Assembly (NCBI GenBank): GCA_021155905.1
Contig: JAJNBG010000005.1
Span: 62,001 to 126,000, forward strand
DNA length: 64,000 nucleotides
Source of the DNA: Bacteroidota bacterium
GTDB taxonomy: Bacteria > Bacteroidota > Bacteroidia > B-17B0 > Aurantibacillaceae
Direction of reading: 5' to 3'
Shown here: positions 52,276 to 60,667 of the stretch, piece after piece
Position numbering within the stretch: position 1 is the first letter of the stretch
How the letters are laid out: each line of letters begins with the position of its first letter
The notes under the pieces: generated by a model
What the model saw: the letters and a program-made list of their open reading frames with translations, nothing else
Databases searched by the model: none
Told to the model about the DNA's origin: nothing
Translations under genes and position numbers: made by a program

Positions 52276-54543
52276 TTACTTCACAATCTTCATCTCCACC
52301 CTGCGGTTCAATTGCATCCCCTTCAAATCAGGCTTGCCGTTTGATAAAGCATTAGGGGCTACAGGTGCCGTTTCCCCATAACCTTTGGCTATAAGCTTCT
52401 CCTTTTTAATGCCTTTCTTAATGAGGGCATTTACAACAGCCTGCGAACGTGCCTGTGATAAGGTCATGTTAGCGGCATCGTTTCCTTTATTGTCCGTGTG
52501 TCCGGATACTTCGACTACCAGTTCCGGATATTGCTTCATCAACTCCACCAGCTTATCAATCTCTACCCTCGATTCTTTTCTCAGGATAGATTTGTTGGAA
52601 TCAAAGAAAATATTGTTCAATACAATTTTAGAACCCACTTCCACCCTATTCAGGACCACATCTTTTTGCATCACCGAGTATTCCGCCACTTTGGGTACGT
52701 TAATATTTTCGGAGTGGAACAAATAGCCTTTTGCTTCATAGGAAATGTTGTAATTCTGTCCGCGGTTCACCACAAAATAATAGGAACCTGAATCAATGGT
52801 AGTATAAAAGGTTTCCAGCAATTTTCCCGTTAAGTTATCTTTCACAATAATTTCTGCTCCCGGGATGGACTTGCCTTCTTTGTTCCTCACCACTCCTTTC
52901 ACACCCATTGTACCCAATGTTTTGGTTTCAAGGTTGATCATCTGGAGAATAAATTCCTTCTCAATTTCCTGGTAAGAAGAGTTTGGCGGAATCACCAATG
53001 AGATAGAAATTGGCTGGTAACTTTCGGCCTCAAAATTAACGGTATAGGTTTTTCCTTTCACACCGGGCGCCAGAATCATGATGTATTTTCCCGTTTTTTC
53101 ATTCGGACGAATGTCCTGCACCACCATGCCTTCTTCATCCATCACCGTTATCCTGGCATTGGCAGGTTGCTTGTTAGTTCCGTTAAAAGTCAATATACCT
53201 TTTAATAAAGTCAGAGGCTCAGCAATGGCTCTTTCAAAATCAATACGGTAAATGTCTTTTTCACCCATACTTCCCTTTCTGGCAGAAGACACATATCCCC
53301 TTTTCCCATCCGCAGACTGTACATAAAATATGTCATCATCCGGAGTATTAATCGGTGCCCTTAAATTTTCAGGCTCGCTCCATTTTCCTTCGTCATTCCT
53401 CGTGGTTTTAAAAACATCAAAGCCACCCATATTTTTGTGGCCCTTTGAACTAAAGAACATCGTCACTCCATCCGGATGCATAAAGGGTGCGTCTTCATCT
53501 TCGGCCGTGTTAATGGTTGGTCCTAAATTTGTTGCCAGGCTCCATACGCCATTTGGTAACTTCACGCAACGCCAGATATCACGTCCGCCATAACCACCTT
53601 CTTTACGATTACTCACAAAATACAATGTGTTCCCGTCCACAGAAATGGAAGCGTGCGTTTCCCAATCGGGAGAATTGACGTTGGGCCCATAAGGCAATAG
53701 AGGACTCCAGGTCTCTCCTTCTAAGCGGCTATAATAAATATCCCCGCCATTCGCGTCCTTATATACAAACAGTTGGGTACCGTCCGGCGACAAACCAATA
53801 TTGGCTTCATTACCAATAGTGTTAATCGTTGTTCCAATAGGCCTGGCCTGCGTCCAACTGCCGTCTCTTCTTTTATAACATACATAAATGTCTTCCATGT
53901 ACTGGTCAGCATCTGTTTTTTCGCCGCCGGTACTACCCGGACGCCTTGATGTAAAAATCAAGGTAGATTCGTCTGCTGAAACAACGGGTGTATAATCCGG
54001 GTAAGGAGAATTAATACTGTCGCCTAAATTAACAATCCTCACTTTGGCGGTGTCTTTGGTGAACTCCTGGGCGTTGGTATTTTTTTGTAACTGTCTGTCT
54101 AAGTCAGCCGTCAATTCAGCATTCCTTCCGCCAACCAGGTCTTTAAACTTTTGAAAGTAAACAAAGGAGGCAATGAAATTATAGTTCAACCGGTAAGCCT
54201 CTCCCAATGAATAATAAGCAAAATCCGAAGCTTTTTTTTCGGTAACGTCTTCCGGAGAATAATTATGGGTCACGTTTTGAACCGCTTTTTCTAGATGATA
54301 AACAGCTTTGTGTTTTTCGGATGGAGATTGCAAATAACAAAGTCCCAATTTATAATTGATATTGGCAGAAGAAGAATCGATTTCGTAAGCTTCCTTAAAA
54401 TGTTTTAAAGCCAGTACATAATTTTGTTCTAACATGAGGTAATTACCCTCTGTAAATTTTTCACGGTACAAAGCTTTATTAGTTTGAGCCTGAACAATTT
54501 GCGATATGATAATTAAAACAAAAAATAAACCTGTTTTCCTCAT
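52276..54543 (-). CDS. OmpA-family peptidoglycan-binding protein with TPR, PD40 propeller and CRD domains (PorE-like)
   Basis: The 755-residue envelope protein has a signal peptide (to about 20), TPRs (about 20-150), a WD40-like PD40 propeller (about 160-425: DESTLIFTSRRPGS, SPDGTQLFVYKD, SVDGNTLYFVSNRKEGGYGG), two carboxypeptidase-regulatory-like domains (about 440-525 and 545-615), and a C-terminal OmpA domain (about 640-755: NNIFFDSNKSILRKES, VSGHTDNKGND, NRRVEMKIVK). This is the order of PorE, the T9SS component that links the outer membrane to peptidoglycan; PorE of P. gingivalis is a lipoprotein, whereas I see no lipobox here. A TATATTTG -7 box at 54566-54573 precedes it. Confidence 0.92.
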   Translation of the reverse strand: MRKTGLFFVLIIISQIVQAQTNKALYREKFTEGNYLMLEQNYVLALKHFKEAYEIDSSSANINYKLGLCYLQSPSEKHKAVYHLEKAVQNVTHNYSPEDVTEKKASDFAYYSLGEAYRLNYNFIASFVYFQKFKDLVGGRNAELTADLDRQLQKNTNAQEFTKDTAKVRIVNLGDSINSPYPDYTPVVSADESTLIFTSRRPGSTGGEKTDADQYMEDIYVCYKRRDGSWTQARPIGTTINTIGNEANIGLSPDGTQLFVYKDANGGDIYYSRLEGETWSPLLPYGPNVNSPDWETHASISVDGNTLYFVSNRKEGGYGGRDIWRCVKLPNGVWSLATNLGPTINTAEDEDAPFMHPDGVTMFFSSKGHKNMGGFDVFKTTRNDEGKWSEPENLRAPINTPDDDIFYVQSADGKRGYVSSARKGSMGEKDIYRIDFERAIAEPLTLLKGILTFNGTNKQPANARITVMDEEGMVVQDIRPNEKTGKYIMILAPGVKGKTYTVNFEAESYQPISISLVIPPNSSYQEIEKEFILQMINLETKTLGTMGVKGVVRNKEGKSIPGAEIIVKDNLTGKLLETFYTTIDSGSYYFVVNRGQNYNISYEAKGYLFHSENINVPKVAEYSVMQKDVVLNRVEVGSKIVLNNIFFDSNKSILRKESRVEIDKLVELMKQYPELVVEVSGHTDNKGNDAANMTLSQARSQAVVNALIKKGIKKEKLIAKGYGETAPVAPNALSNGKPDLKGMQLNRRVEMKIVK

Positions 54544-54565
54544 AAATAACTTTTCGGTATATGTT

Positions 54566-54573
54566 CAAATATA
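54566..54573 (-). promoter_or_regulatory. -7 box of the PorE-like gene
   Basis: On the minus strand it reads TATATTTG, 22 nt before the ATG at 54543. No clear -33 element was seen. Confidence 0.6.
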
Positions 54574-54729
54574 GAAGTTTTATTTAATTGCACATAATTT
54601 TAATAAGCAAAGGAGCTTACATGATTTTATAGTTTTTGAGTTTACCATATAGGTAAAATCCCACTCAGGATGTTTATTATTTTTTGAGTTAAAAATGGAT
54701 TTATCATAAAAAGCTACCGTAATTTAATT

Positions 54730-54737
54730 TATATTTG
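54730..54737 (+). promoter_or_regulatory. -7 box directly before the PorV/PorQ-like gene
   Basis: TATATTTG ends 5 nt before the ATG at 54743, so the transcript would be leaderless. No -33 TTG lies at the expected distance. Confidence 0.6.
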
Positions 54738-54742
54738 GTAAA

Positions 54743-55600
54743 ATGAAGCACTGTCTACTTTTTCTTATTCTTTTACCTGCCTGCCTGCTGTCTTCCAATG
54801 GTGATGGTCCGATAGGCCCGCGCTCAGCCGCTCTTGGCCATGCCTCTTCAACTATCTATGATGTGTGGAGTGTAAGAAACAACCAGGGAAGTTTAGGCTT
54901 TGTAAGAAAAGGCGAAGCAGGTGCTTTTTATGAGAACCGTTTTTTTGTGAAAGAACTGAGTCAAACCGGTTTTGCAGCTGCCATGCCTGTAAAAAAAGGA
55001 ACGTTTGGTATTTGTTATTCTACTATGGGTTATCAACTATACAGAGAATCTCAAACGACCTTAAGTTACGGGATGAAGCTAAACGACAACATATCTGCCG
55101 GGATTGGTTTTGATTACTTGTCTACTAAAATAGCCGACATCTATGGACAAGCTCACGCCTTCACCGGCTCAATTGGCCTCACCGCCAAATTGCTTCCACA
55201 GGTGGTAGTTTCAACGCATGTATATAATCCGGTCAGGGCAAAGATTACCGATTACAATAATGAAAGAATTCCTACCATTTTTAAATTCGGAGCGCAGTAT
55301 ATTTTTTCGCCGAAAGTTTTTATAGTTGGCGAAGCTGAAAAAACATCCGCACAAAAAATCAATATCAAAGGCGGTATCGAATACAAACCCTCTTCTTTGA
55401 TTTACATTCGTGTCGGTGGTTCCTCATATCCTGCACAGGCAGCGTTTGGAGTAGGAATGGATTATAAGGGATTAAAAATAGACCTGAGCTCCTCCTATCA
55501 TAGTGTGTTAGGTATGTCTCCTCAGATTGGACTGAGTTATTCGTTCGGGAAAGACAGATCGAAAAAGACGGAAACCACTGAAGAAACCGAAAAATTGTAG
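54743..55600 (+). CDS. PorV/PorQ-like outer-membrane beta-barrel protein
   Basis: The 285-residue protein has a signal peptide (to about 18) and then GPIGPRSAALGHASSTIYDV, which matches the conserved start of PorV/PorQ-type proteins. Repeated amphipathic strands follow, ending with a basic C-terminal tail (DRSKKTETTEETEKL) beyond the barrel. PorV helps release type A cargo from the T9SS translocon and PorQ anchors the sortase PorZ; the exact type cannot be fixed here. It is divergent from the PorE-like gene. The downstream barrel gene overlaps or abuts it (frame open from 55582). Confidence 0.75.
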   Translation: MKHCLLFLILLPACLLSSNGDGPIGPRSAALGHASSTIYDVWSVRNNQGSLGFVRKGEAGAFYENRFFVKELSQTGFAAAMPVKKGTFGICYSTMGYQLYRESQTTLSYGMKLNDNISAGIGFDYLSTKIADIYGQAHAFTGSIGLTAKLLPQVVVSTHVYNPVRAKITDYNNERIPTIFKFGAQYIFSPKVFIVGEAEKTSAQKINIKGGIEYKPSSLIYIRVGGSSYPAQAAFGVGMDYKGLKIDLSSSYHSVLGMSPQIGLSYSFGKDRSKKTETTEETEKL

Positions 55601-57780
55601 TTATCAAAACCAGGCATTACATAATCAGCGCTTTGTTCATGGGCCTTGGGACATTTGTTTCCCATGCACAGAATGATACGATTAATAACAAGAGTAATGA
55701 GCAGGTAGATGAACAGATCAATCAGAACATTGAATTATTGTCTGAACAAATGCAATCGGAAGATGGTGATCTCACAAATCTTACCGAGGCATGGACGTAT
55801 TATAAAAACCATCCGTTAAATCTTAACAGAGCAAGAAGAGAAGAGTTAACTGACTTACTCATACTTACTGATATTCAGATCAATAACCTTCTTAAGCATC
55901 GCGAGAAGAATGGTTACCTGATTAGTATTTATGAGCTTCAGAGCATTGATGGCTTCGACCTGAATACCATCAAAAAAATAACGCCCTTTGTGTATGTGAG
56001 TGATAATTTCAACTCGGCGTTTTTTAGTACTAAAGAAATGTTCAAAGATGGGAAACATGAATTTGTGACCCGTTTTCAAAGAATCCTGGAACCGCAGGCA
56101 GGTTATAACGTATCTGATAGTATTAAAAACATTAAACCAAATTCTTATTATTTAGGAAGCCCGAACCGGATTTTTGCTCGATACTCTTTTCAGTATAATA
56201 ATAATGTATCATTTGTACTGGCCGGTGAAAAAGATGCCGGTGAAGAATTTCACATTGGAGGCTCAAAAATAGACAGCATACCTTTAAATGACGGAACGGG
56301 GCAAAAACGTGCCGAATACAGACAGATTAAGGGTTTTGATTTTTACAGTGGCCATATAGCTGTGCGTAATATTAAATTCATTAAAACACTAGTCGTTGGT
56401 GACTACCAGGCTACGTTTGGACAGGGCTTAACCTTATGGCAGGGATTTGGTTTTGGGAAATCAGCATCTTCCATGAGTATCAAACGAAGCGCGACAGGTA
56501 TAAAACCCTACCGGAGTTTTGACGAGAACCGTTTTTTCCGTGGAGCAGCAGGAACGTTCAGAATTAAAGATTTTGAATTGACAGGATTGGCTTCTTTCAA
56601 AAAACTGGATGCGAATGCAACCATCGCCGATACTTCAGAGAGTGGAGAAATTGATGTTGTTGGAATCAGCAGTTTGGAAATCAGCGGAATACACAATACA
56701 AATTCGTTGATGCAGGATAAAGGTATTATTAATCAAACCGTGCTAGGCGGGAATCTTGCCTACAATAAGCGTAATCTGCATGTAGCTGTGACCGGACAAA
56801 ATATGAACCTGAGTGCCGAATTAATCAAATCTCCTAGCATTTACAATAAATTTGACTACCAGGGCAAAAGTAATTTCGTAGGCGGGCTTGATTATAATTA
56901 TGTATTCAAAAATGCCAATTTGTTTGGAGAATATTCCGTGAGCTCCAGTGGCGGAAAAGCTTTCTGCCAGGGCTTGATTGTTGCCCTTGACCCAAAATTA
57001 ACCTTTGCGGCGCATTATCGTAATTTTGATAAGAACTTCCAGAACCTTTTTGGAAATGCGGTATCAGAAAACACGCTGCCACAAAATGAAAAAAGCATTT
57101 ACCTGGGCATGGAAGCGAAACTTTTCAAAAGCCTGACACTTTCCATTTATATGGATCAGTACAAATTCTCATGGTTAAAATCCACTGCCAGCGCCCCATC
57201 ATCAGGAAGGGATATTTTCACCCAATTGAATTATACACCCACCAAAAAAATTGACATGTATTTCAGGTTCAGGCACCGCACCAAATTCGTGAACAGCACA
57301 GAATACAATTTTTATGATTACCTGGAACCATATGTACAATATAACTACCGTTATAATTTATCGGCCCAGATTACTCCGGATATCAAATTCAAATCCCGTA
57401 TTGAGTATACGCACATTGACAGAAGCTCAGAACCGGATGAAGATGGTGTGGCCTTTGTTCAGGATTTGATATACAAGAAGATGAAATTCCCCTTTACATT
57501 CACGCTTCGTTATGCAGTGTTTGACACGAAAAGCTTTAACAGCCGGGTTTATGCCTACGAAAATGATGTTCTCTACTCCTACTCTGTTCCCGCGCTATAT
57601 AATAAAGGACAGCGTGCATATTTTATCGTGAACTGGGATATCACCCGTAACCTGGAAATATGGGTCAGGGTGGCTTCCACCATTTATGATAACCAGGCCA
57701 TTCAATCTGAGGGCAGCCTAAATGAGATCCAATCTGAACATAAAACTGAATTGAAACTCCAGGCAAGGCTGAAGTTTTAG
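55594..57780 (+). CDS. Outer-membrane barrel protein with N-terminal helix-hairpin-helix domain
   Basis: The only conventional start is TTG at 55633 (or ATG at 55639), which leaves a signal peptide without basic residues. The frame is open back to 55582, and adding VIKTRHYIISALFMGLGTFV would complete a normal signal peptide, so I use the ATT at 55594 as a tentative start; ATA at 55621 is also possible. The mature protein has an HhH region (about 60-125: LNLNRARREELTDLLILTDI, LISIYELQSIDGF, as in ComEA) and then a roughly 560-residue beta barrel. HhH plus barrel is a known Bacteroidota architecture of unclear role. It overlaps the PorV/Q-like gene's end. Confidence 0.8.
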   Translation: MVVIKTRHYIISALFMGLGTFVSHAQNDTINNKSNEQVDEQINQNIELLSEQMQSEDGDLTNLTEAWTYYKNHPLNLNRARREELTDLLILTDIQINNLLKHREKNGYLISIYELQSIDGFDLNTIKKITPFVYVSDNFNSAFFSTKEMFKDGKHEFVTRFQRILEPQAGYNVSDSIKNIKPNSYYLGSPNRIFARYSFQYNNNVSFVLAGEKDAGEEFHIGGSKIDSIPLNDGTGQKRAEYRQIKGFDFYSGHIAVRNIKFIKTLVVGDYQATFGQGLTLWQGFGFGKSASSMSIKRSATGIKPYRSFDENRFFRGAAGTFRIKDFELTGLASFKKLDANATIADTSESGEIDVVGISSLEISGIHNTNSLMQDKGIINQTVLGGNLAYNKRNLHVAVTGQNMNLSAELIKSPSIYNKFDYQGKSNFVGGLDYNYVFKNANLFGEYSVSSSGGKAFCQGLIVALDPKLTFAAHYRNFDKNFQNLFGNAVSENTLPQNEKSIYLGMEAKLFKSLTLSIYMDQYKFSWLKSTASAPSSGRDIFTQLNYTPTKKIDMYFRFRHRTKFVNSTEYNFYDYLEPYVQYNYRYNLSAQITPDIKFKSRIEYTHIDRSSEPDEDGVAFVQDLIYKKMKFPFTFTLRYAVFDTKSFNSRVYAYENDVLYSYSVPALYNKGQRAYFIVNWDITRNLEIWVRVASTIYDNQAIQSEGSLNEIQSEHKTELKLQARLKF

Positions 57781-57893
57781 GCCTTCAATTTAATTTCTGT
57801 AGAATTTTTGAAACTTTTTGTTTCCCTTCTCCGTATAACCCTCTGTTGACATTTATTTTTAAAAACACATTTAATTTAAGTCGATTAAACAAT

Positions 57894-58358
57894 ATGAAAA
57901 CAATTTTTCAAAAATTACTTCCGGTTGGCGTTCTTTTAATCTCATCATTTTGCCTTAAATCCCAGGTAAATACAGTTGAAATCAATGCGTCTGCATTGAT
58001 CGAAGATAAAGCAACCGATGACTATTCAATAGTGGTATACTCTGACGGTCAGTTAAAAGATTCCATTTATAATAAAAAAACCAAGGCAGTTACGCTTTCA
58101 CTGGAAAGCAATACCCTTTACTCTGTGGTATTTAAAAAGGCCAATTATCCGGACAAACTGGTGATTGTGAATACCAAAATTCCCACAGGATTAATGGAGC
58201 TGGCTGAAGATCCTTTTGAGCTACAAATCGAATTAACACCAAATACTACTACGTTAAAAAAAGATTTATACGATTACCCTGTGGCGATTTTACAGGTGAA
58301 TAAAAAAGTAAAATCCCTGATGGCCAGTGAATCATATCATAAATTCACACACAACTAA
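57894..58358 (+). CDS. Small secreted hypothetical protein
   Basis: From the ATG at 57894 the protein has 154 residues with a clear signal peptide (MKTIFQKLLPVGVLLISSFC, cut near residue 24). An earlier in-frame ATG at 57846 would bury this peptide. The mature part is a beta-sandwich-like domain (TDDYSIVVYSDGQLKDSIYN, VTLSLESNTLYSVVFKKANY), similar in shape to carboxypeptidase-regulatory domains, ending in a basic tail. No family is certain. A terminator follows at 58372. Confidence 0.75.
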   Translation: MKTIFQKLLPVGVLLISSFCLKSQVNTVEINASALIEDKATDDYSIVVYSDGQLKDSIYNKKTKAVTLSLESNTLYSVVFKKANYPDKLVIVNTKIPTGLMELAEDPFELQIELTPNTTTLKKDLYDYPVAILQVNKKVKSLMASESYHKFTHN

Positions 58359-58371
58359 CAAAACCAACTTA

Positions 58372-58398
58372 GAGCTTTCCTTCCGAAAGCTCTTTTTT
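58372..58398 (+). terminator. Intrinsic terminator of the 57894 gene
   Basis: GAGCTTTC and GAAAGCTC pair around CTTCC, followed by six T. Confidence 0.88.
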
Positions 58399-58417
58399 AT
58401 TTAGGATATTTTAATAG

Positions 58418-58446
58418 TTGATTTTAACAAATGATACTTATCTTTG
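58418..58446 (+). promoter_or_regulatory. Promoter of the bacilliredoxin gene
   Basis: TTG (58418-58420) and TATCTTTG (58439-58446) are separated by 18 nt. The ATG is at 58482. This is one of the best consensus promoters in the window. Confidence 0.82.
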
Positions 58447-58481
58447 TACACTATTAAATTAATCACATAAATCAAAAAGAT

Positions 58482-58892
58482 ATGTACCCAGAAGCATTAG
58501 TTACCCCAATGAAAGCAGAATTAACTGCTGTAGGATTTGAAGATTTAAGAACTCCGGATAGCGTTGAAAACGCTTTAAAAAATGAAGGAACCGTTTTAAT
58601 GGTTGTGAACTCTGTATGCGGTTGCGCTGCAGGTGCTTGCCGCCCGGGCGTTAAATTAAGCCTGGAGAATGGCAAAAAACCTTCGAAATTAACTACTGTA
58701 TTTGCAGGATTTGACGGAGACGCTGTTAATCAGGCTCGTCAGCATTTTGCACCCTACCCGCCTTCTTCACCAGCTATCGCCTTATTTAAAAATGGTGAGT
58801 TAGTTCATTTTGTGGAGCGTCATAATATTGAAGGAAGAAGCGCAGCAATGATTTCCGAACATTTGAAAATGGTTTACGACGAGTTTTGTTAA
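58482..58892 (+). CDS. Bacilliredoxin (BrxA/BrxB, YphP/YqiW family)
   Basis: The 136-residue thioredoxin-fold protein carries the bacilliredoxin active site NSVCGCAAGACRPG (Cys46-Gly47-Cys48, plus Cys53), in place of the CxxC of thioredoxin. MYPEALVTPMKAELTAVGFE at the start is characteristic of the family. Members remove bacillithiol from oxidised protein cysteines in the cytoplasm during thiol stress. A strong promoter precedes it and a terminator follows, so it is a single-gene unit. Confidence 0.95.
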   Translation: MYPEALVTPMKAELTAVGFEDLRTPDSVENALKNEGTVLMVVNSVCGCAAGACRPGVKLSLENGKKPSKLTTVFAGFDGDAVNQARQHFAPYPPSSPAIALFKNGELVHFVERHNIEGRSAAMISEHLKMVYDEFC

Positions 58893-58938
58893 ACCTGAAA
58901 TTGCAAACAATTCTCTCTTAAAAAGTACTAAAAATAAT

Positions 58939-58963
58939 AAAGCCTCCTAGTGAGGCTTTTTTT
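58939..58963 (+). terminator. Intrinsic terminator of the bacilliredoxin gene
   Basis: AAAGCCTC and GAGGCTTT pair around CTAGT, then T run. Confidence 0.88.
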
Positions 58964-58974
58964 AATTTTAAGCT

Positions 58975-59991
58975 ATGATTATTTCCTCCAACATTTCTTT
59001 AAAGCCTTATAATACGTTTGGCATTGAAGCCTTTGCTAAATATTTCACGTCAATTCGGTCTGTCCAAAACATTCAGGAATTATTACGTGACGCTACTTAC
59101 CAAAATAATGCGCGTTTGATTTTAGGCGGAGGAAGCAATATGCTTTTAACTAAAAATGTGGGTGCCTTCGTGATTAAAAACGACATTGAAGGAATAGAGG
59201 TTATAAAGGAAACAGAAGATCACGTTTTAGTGAAATGCGCTGCCGGTGAGGTATGGCATAAATTTGTGATGTGGTGTATCGACAGGAATTATGGCGGATT
59301 GGAAAATCTCTCTCTCATACCGGGTTGTACAGGTGCCAGCCCGATGCAGAATATCGGTGCCTATGGCGTGGAAATAAAAGATACATTTTACGAATTAGAA
59401 GCAGTTCATGCAGTAACAGGTGAACTAAAAACATTTTCAAAAACAGAATGCGAATTTGGATATAGAGAAAGTGTGTTTAAACACCGTTTCAAAAATCAAT
59501 TTATCATTACCTCTGTTACTTTTAAACTATCAAAGACTCCTGTTTTTCATGTTGAATATGGTGCTATCAAACAGGAACTCGATGCCATGAAGATCTCAGA
59601 GTTAAGCATTAAAGTCATTTCCCAAGCGGTGATTAACATACGAAGCAGTAAGTTACCTAATCCGAAAGAAATTGGTAACGCGGGCAGTTTTTTTAAGAAC
59701 CCTGAAGTCTCTTCTGAAGTTTATAACAGACTTAAAATAAATTTTCCAAATCTTGTAGCCTATCCTCTGGATAATTCTAACTACAAATTAGCGGCAGGCT
59801 GGCTTATCGAACAAAGTGGCCTTAAAGGTTACAGGAAAGGAGATGCCGGAGTACATAAGTTGCAGGCGCTCGTGTTGGTCAATTACGGAAATGCCTCCGG
59901 AAATGAAATCTATGATCTCTCTACCCATGTTTTACAAACAGTGAAAGACAAATTTGGTATTGAGTTAGAGAGGGAAGTGAATATTATTTAA
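58975..59991 (+). CDS. murB: UDP-N-acetylenolpyruvoylglucosamine reductase
   Basis: MurB reduces UDP-GlcNAc-enolpyruvate to UDP-MurNAc with NADPH and FAD, an early step of peptidoglycan synthesis. The 338-residue sequence is of the type I (E. coli-like) form. Motifs are YNTFGIEAFAKYF at the start, LGGGSNMLL in the FAD site, LSLIPGCTGASPMQNIGAYG, YRESVFKHRF, and GNAGSFFKNP with the catalytic Ser. GDAGVHKLQALVLVN completes the C-terminal domain. It is single and followed by two hairpins. Confidence 0.96.
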   Translation: MIISSNISLKPYNTFGIEAFAKYFTSIRSVQNIQELLRDATYQNNARLILGGGSNMLLTKNVGAFVIKNDIEGIEVIKETEDHVLVKCAAGEVWHKFVMWCIDRNYGGLENLSLIPGCTGASPMQNIGAYGVEIKDTFYELEAVHAVTGELKTFSKTECEFGYRESVFKHRFKNQFIITSVTFKLSKTPVFHVEYGAIKQELDAMKISELSIKVISQAVINIRSSKLPNPKEIGNAGSFFKNPEVSSEVYNRLKINFPNLVAYPLDNSNYKLAAGWLIEQSGLKGYRKGDAGVHKLQALVLVNYGNASGNEIYDLSTHVLQTVKDKFGIELEREVNII

Positions 59992-60013
59992 AAAGTAGAT
60001 CGTCTCTTCGGTC

Positions 60014-60042
60014 ATGTTGAATTATTTCAACATCTTTTTTTT
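60014..60042 (+). terminator. Terminator of murB
   Basis: ATGTTGAA and TTCAACAT pair around TTAT, then C and eight T. Confidence 0.75.
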
Positions 60043-60052
60043 AAGGACCGGG

Positions 60053-60073
60053 ATTCTGAAACAAGTTCAGAAT
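60053..60073. repeat. REP-like short inverted repeat
   Basis: ATTCTGAA and TTCAGAAT flank ACAAG, with GG before and GACTACC after. The layout resembles dispersed short repeats with CTGAA-ACAAG-TTCAG cores that I associate with Bacteroidota genomes; copy number is untested. Confidence 0.5.
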
Positions 60074-60098
60074 GACTACCATTATAAAAATTTATCAT

Positions 60099-60134
60099 AA
60101 AAAAAGCCTCTCAGAATTCTGAGAGGCTTTTTTT
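60099..60134. terminator. Bidirectional terminator between murB and rplS
   Basis: A perfect palindrome with GCCTCTCAGAA/TTCTGAGAGGC is flanked by A-tract and T-tract. It can end both convergent genes. Confidence 0.93.
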
Positions 60135-60149
60135 AATATATTGAAAAGA

Positions 60150-60518
60150 TTATGCTTTATCAGCGTTTCTTTGGATCTTTTCACGGATACGAGCTGCTTT
60201 ACCTGTACGTGTACGGATATAGTAGATTTTCGCTCTGCGAACGATACCTGTTTTATTTAATTCTATTTTATCAATGAATGGAGAAGATACAGGGAAAATA
60301 CGCTCTACTCCTACACCATTGGAAATTTTACGAACTGTGAAAGACGCAGTTGCCGGCTCGTTTTTGCGTTGAATAACAACACCAGAAAACTGCTGGATAC
60401 GCTCTTTTTCACCCTCTTTAATTTTGTAGTGAACAGTAACTGTATCACCAGCTTTAAATTTTGGATGCGCAACTTCTGCTGCTAATTGTTTTTTTACGTA
60501 ATCTAATAATAAACTCAT
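60150..60518 (-). CDS. rplS: 50S ribosomal protein L19
   Basis: The 122-residue protein is L19: [68 protein letters not shown] and the end [20 protein letters not shown]. It sits at the 30S-50S interface. The canonical partners trmD, rimM and rpsP are not adjacent. A strong promoter is about 70 nt upstream with a small hairpin in the leader, which may be an autoregulatory site. Confidence 0.97.
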   Translation of the reverse strand: MSLLLDYVKKQLAAEVAHPKFKAGDTVTVHYKIKEGEKERIQQFSGVVIQRKNEPATASFTVRKISNGVGVERIFPVSSPFIDKIELNKTGIVRRAKIYYIRTRTGKAARIREKIQRNADKA

Positions 60519-60557
60519 TGTTTCTTATTTAAAGTATTTGTCATTTTTGGCATTCGC

Positions 60558-60568
60558 TGCACCGTGCA
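60558..60568 (-). promoter_or_regulatory. Leader hairpin of rplS
   Basis: TGCAC and GTGCA flank one base within the 5' untranslated region of rplS. It could be the recognition stem for L19 or a chance hairpin. Confidence 0.35.
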
Positions 60569-60591
60569 ACCAGAGGCTAAAAAGTGGAGTG

Positions 60592-60622
60592 CAAATATAG
60601 AACATTCCTGTTTACCATCAAA
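60592..60622 (-). promoter_or_regulatory. Promoter of rplS
   Basis: On the minus strand TTTG (60622-60619) is followed after 19 nt by TATATTTG (60599-60592). The ATG is at 60518, giving a leader of roughly 70 nt. Confidence 0.82.
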
Positions 60623-60667
60623 ATAAATTTTACAATCCCAATACGATGATAAAACATTGATTATTAA

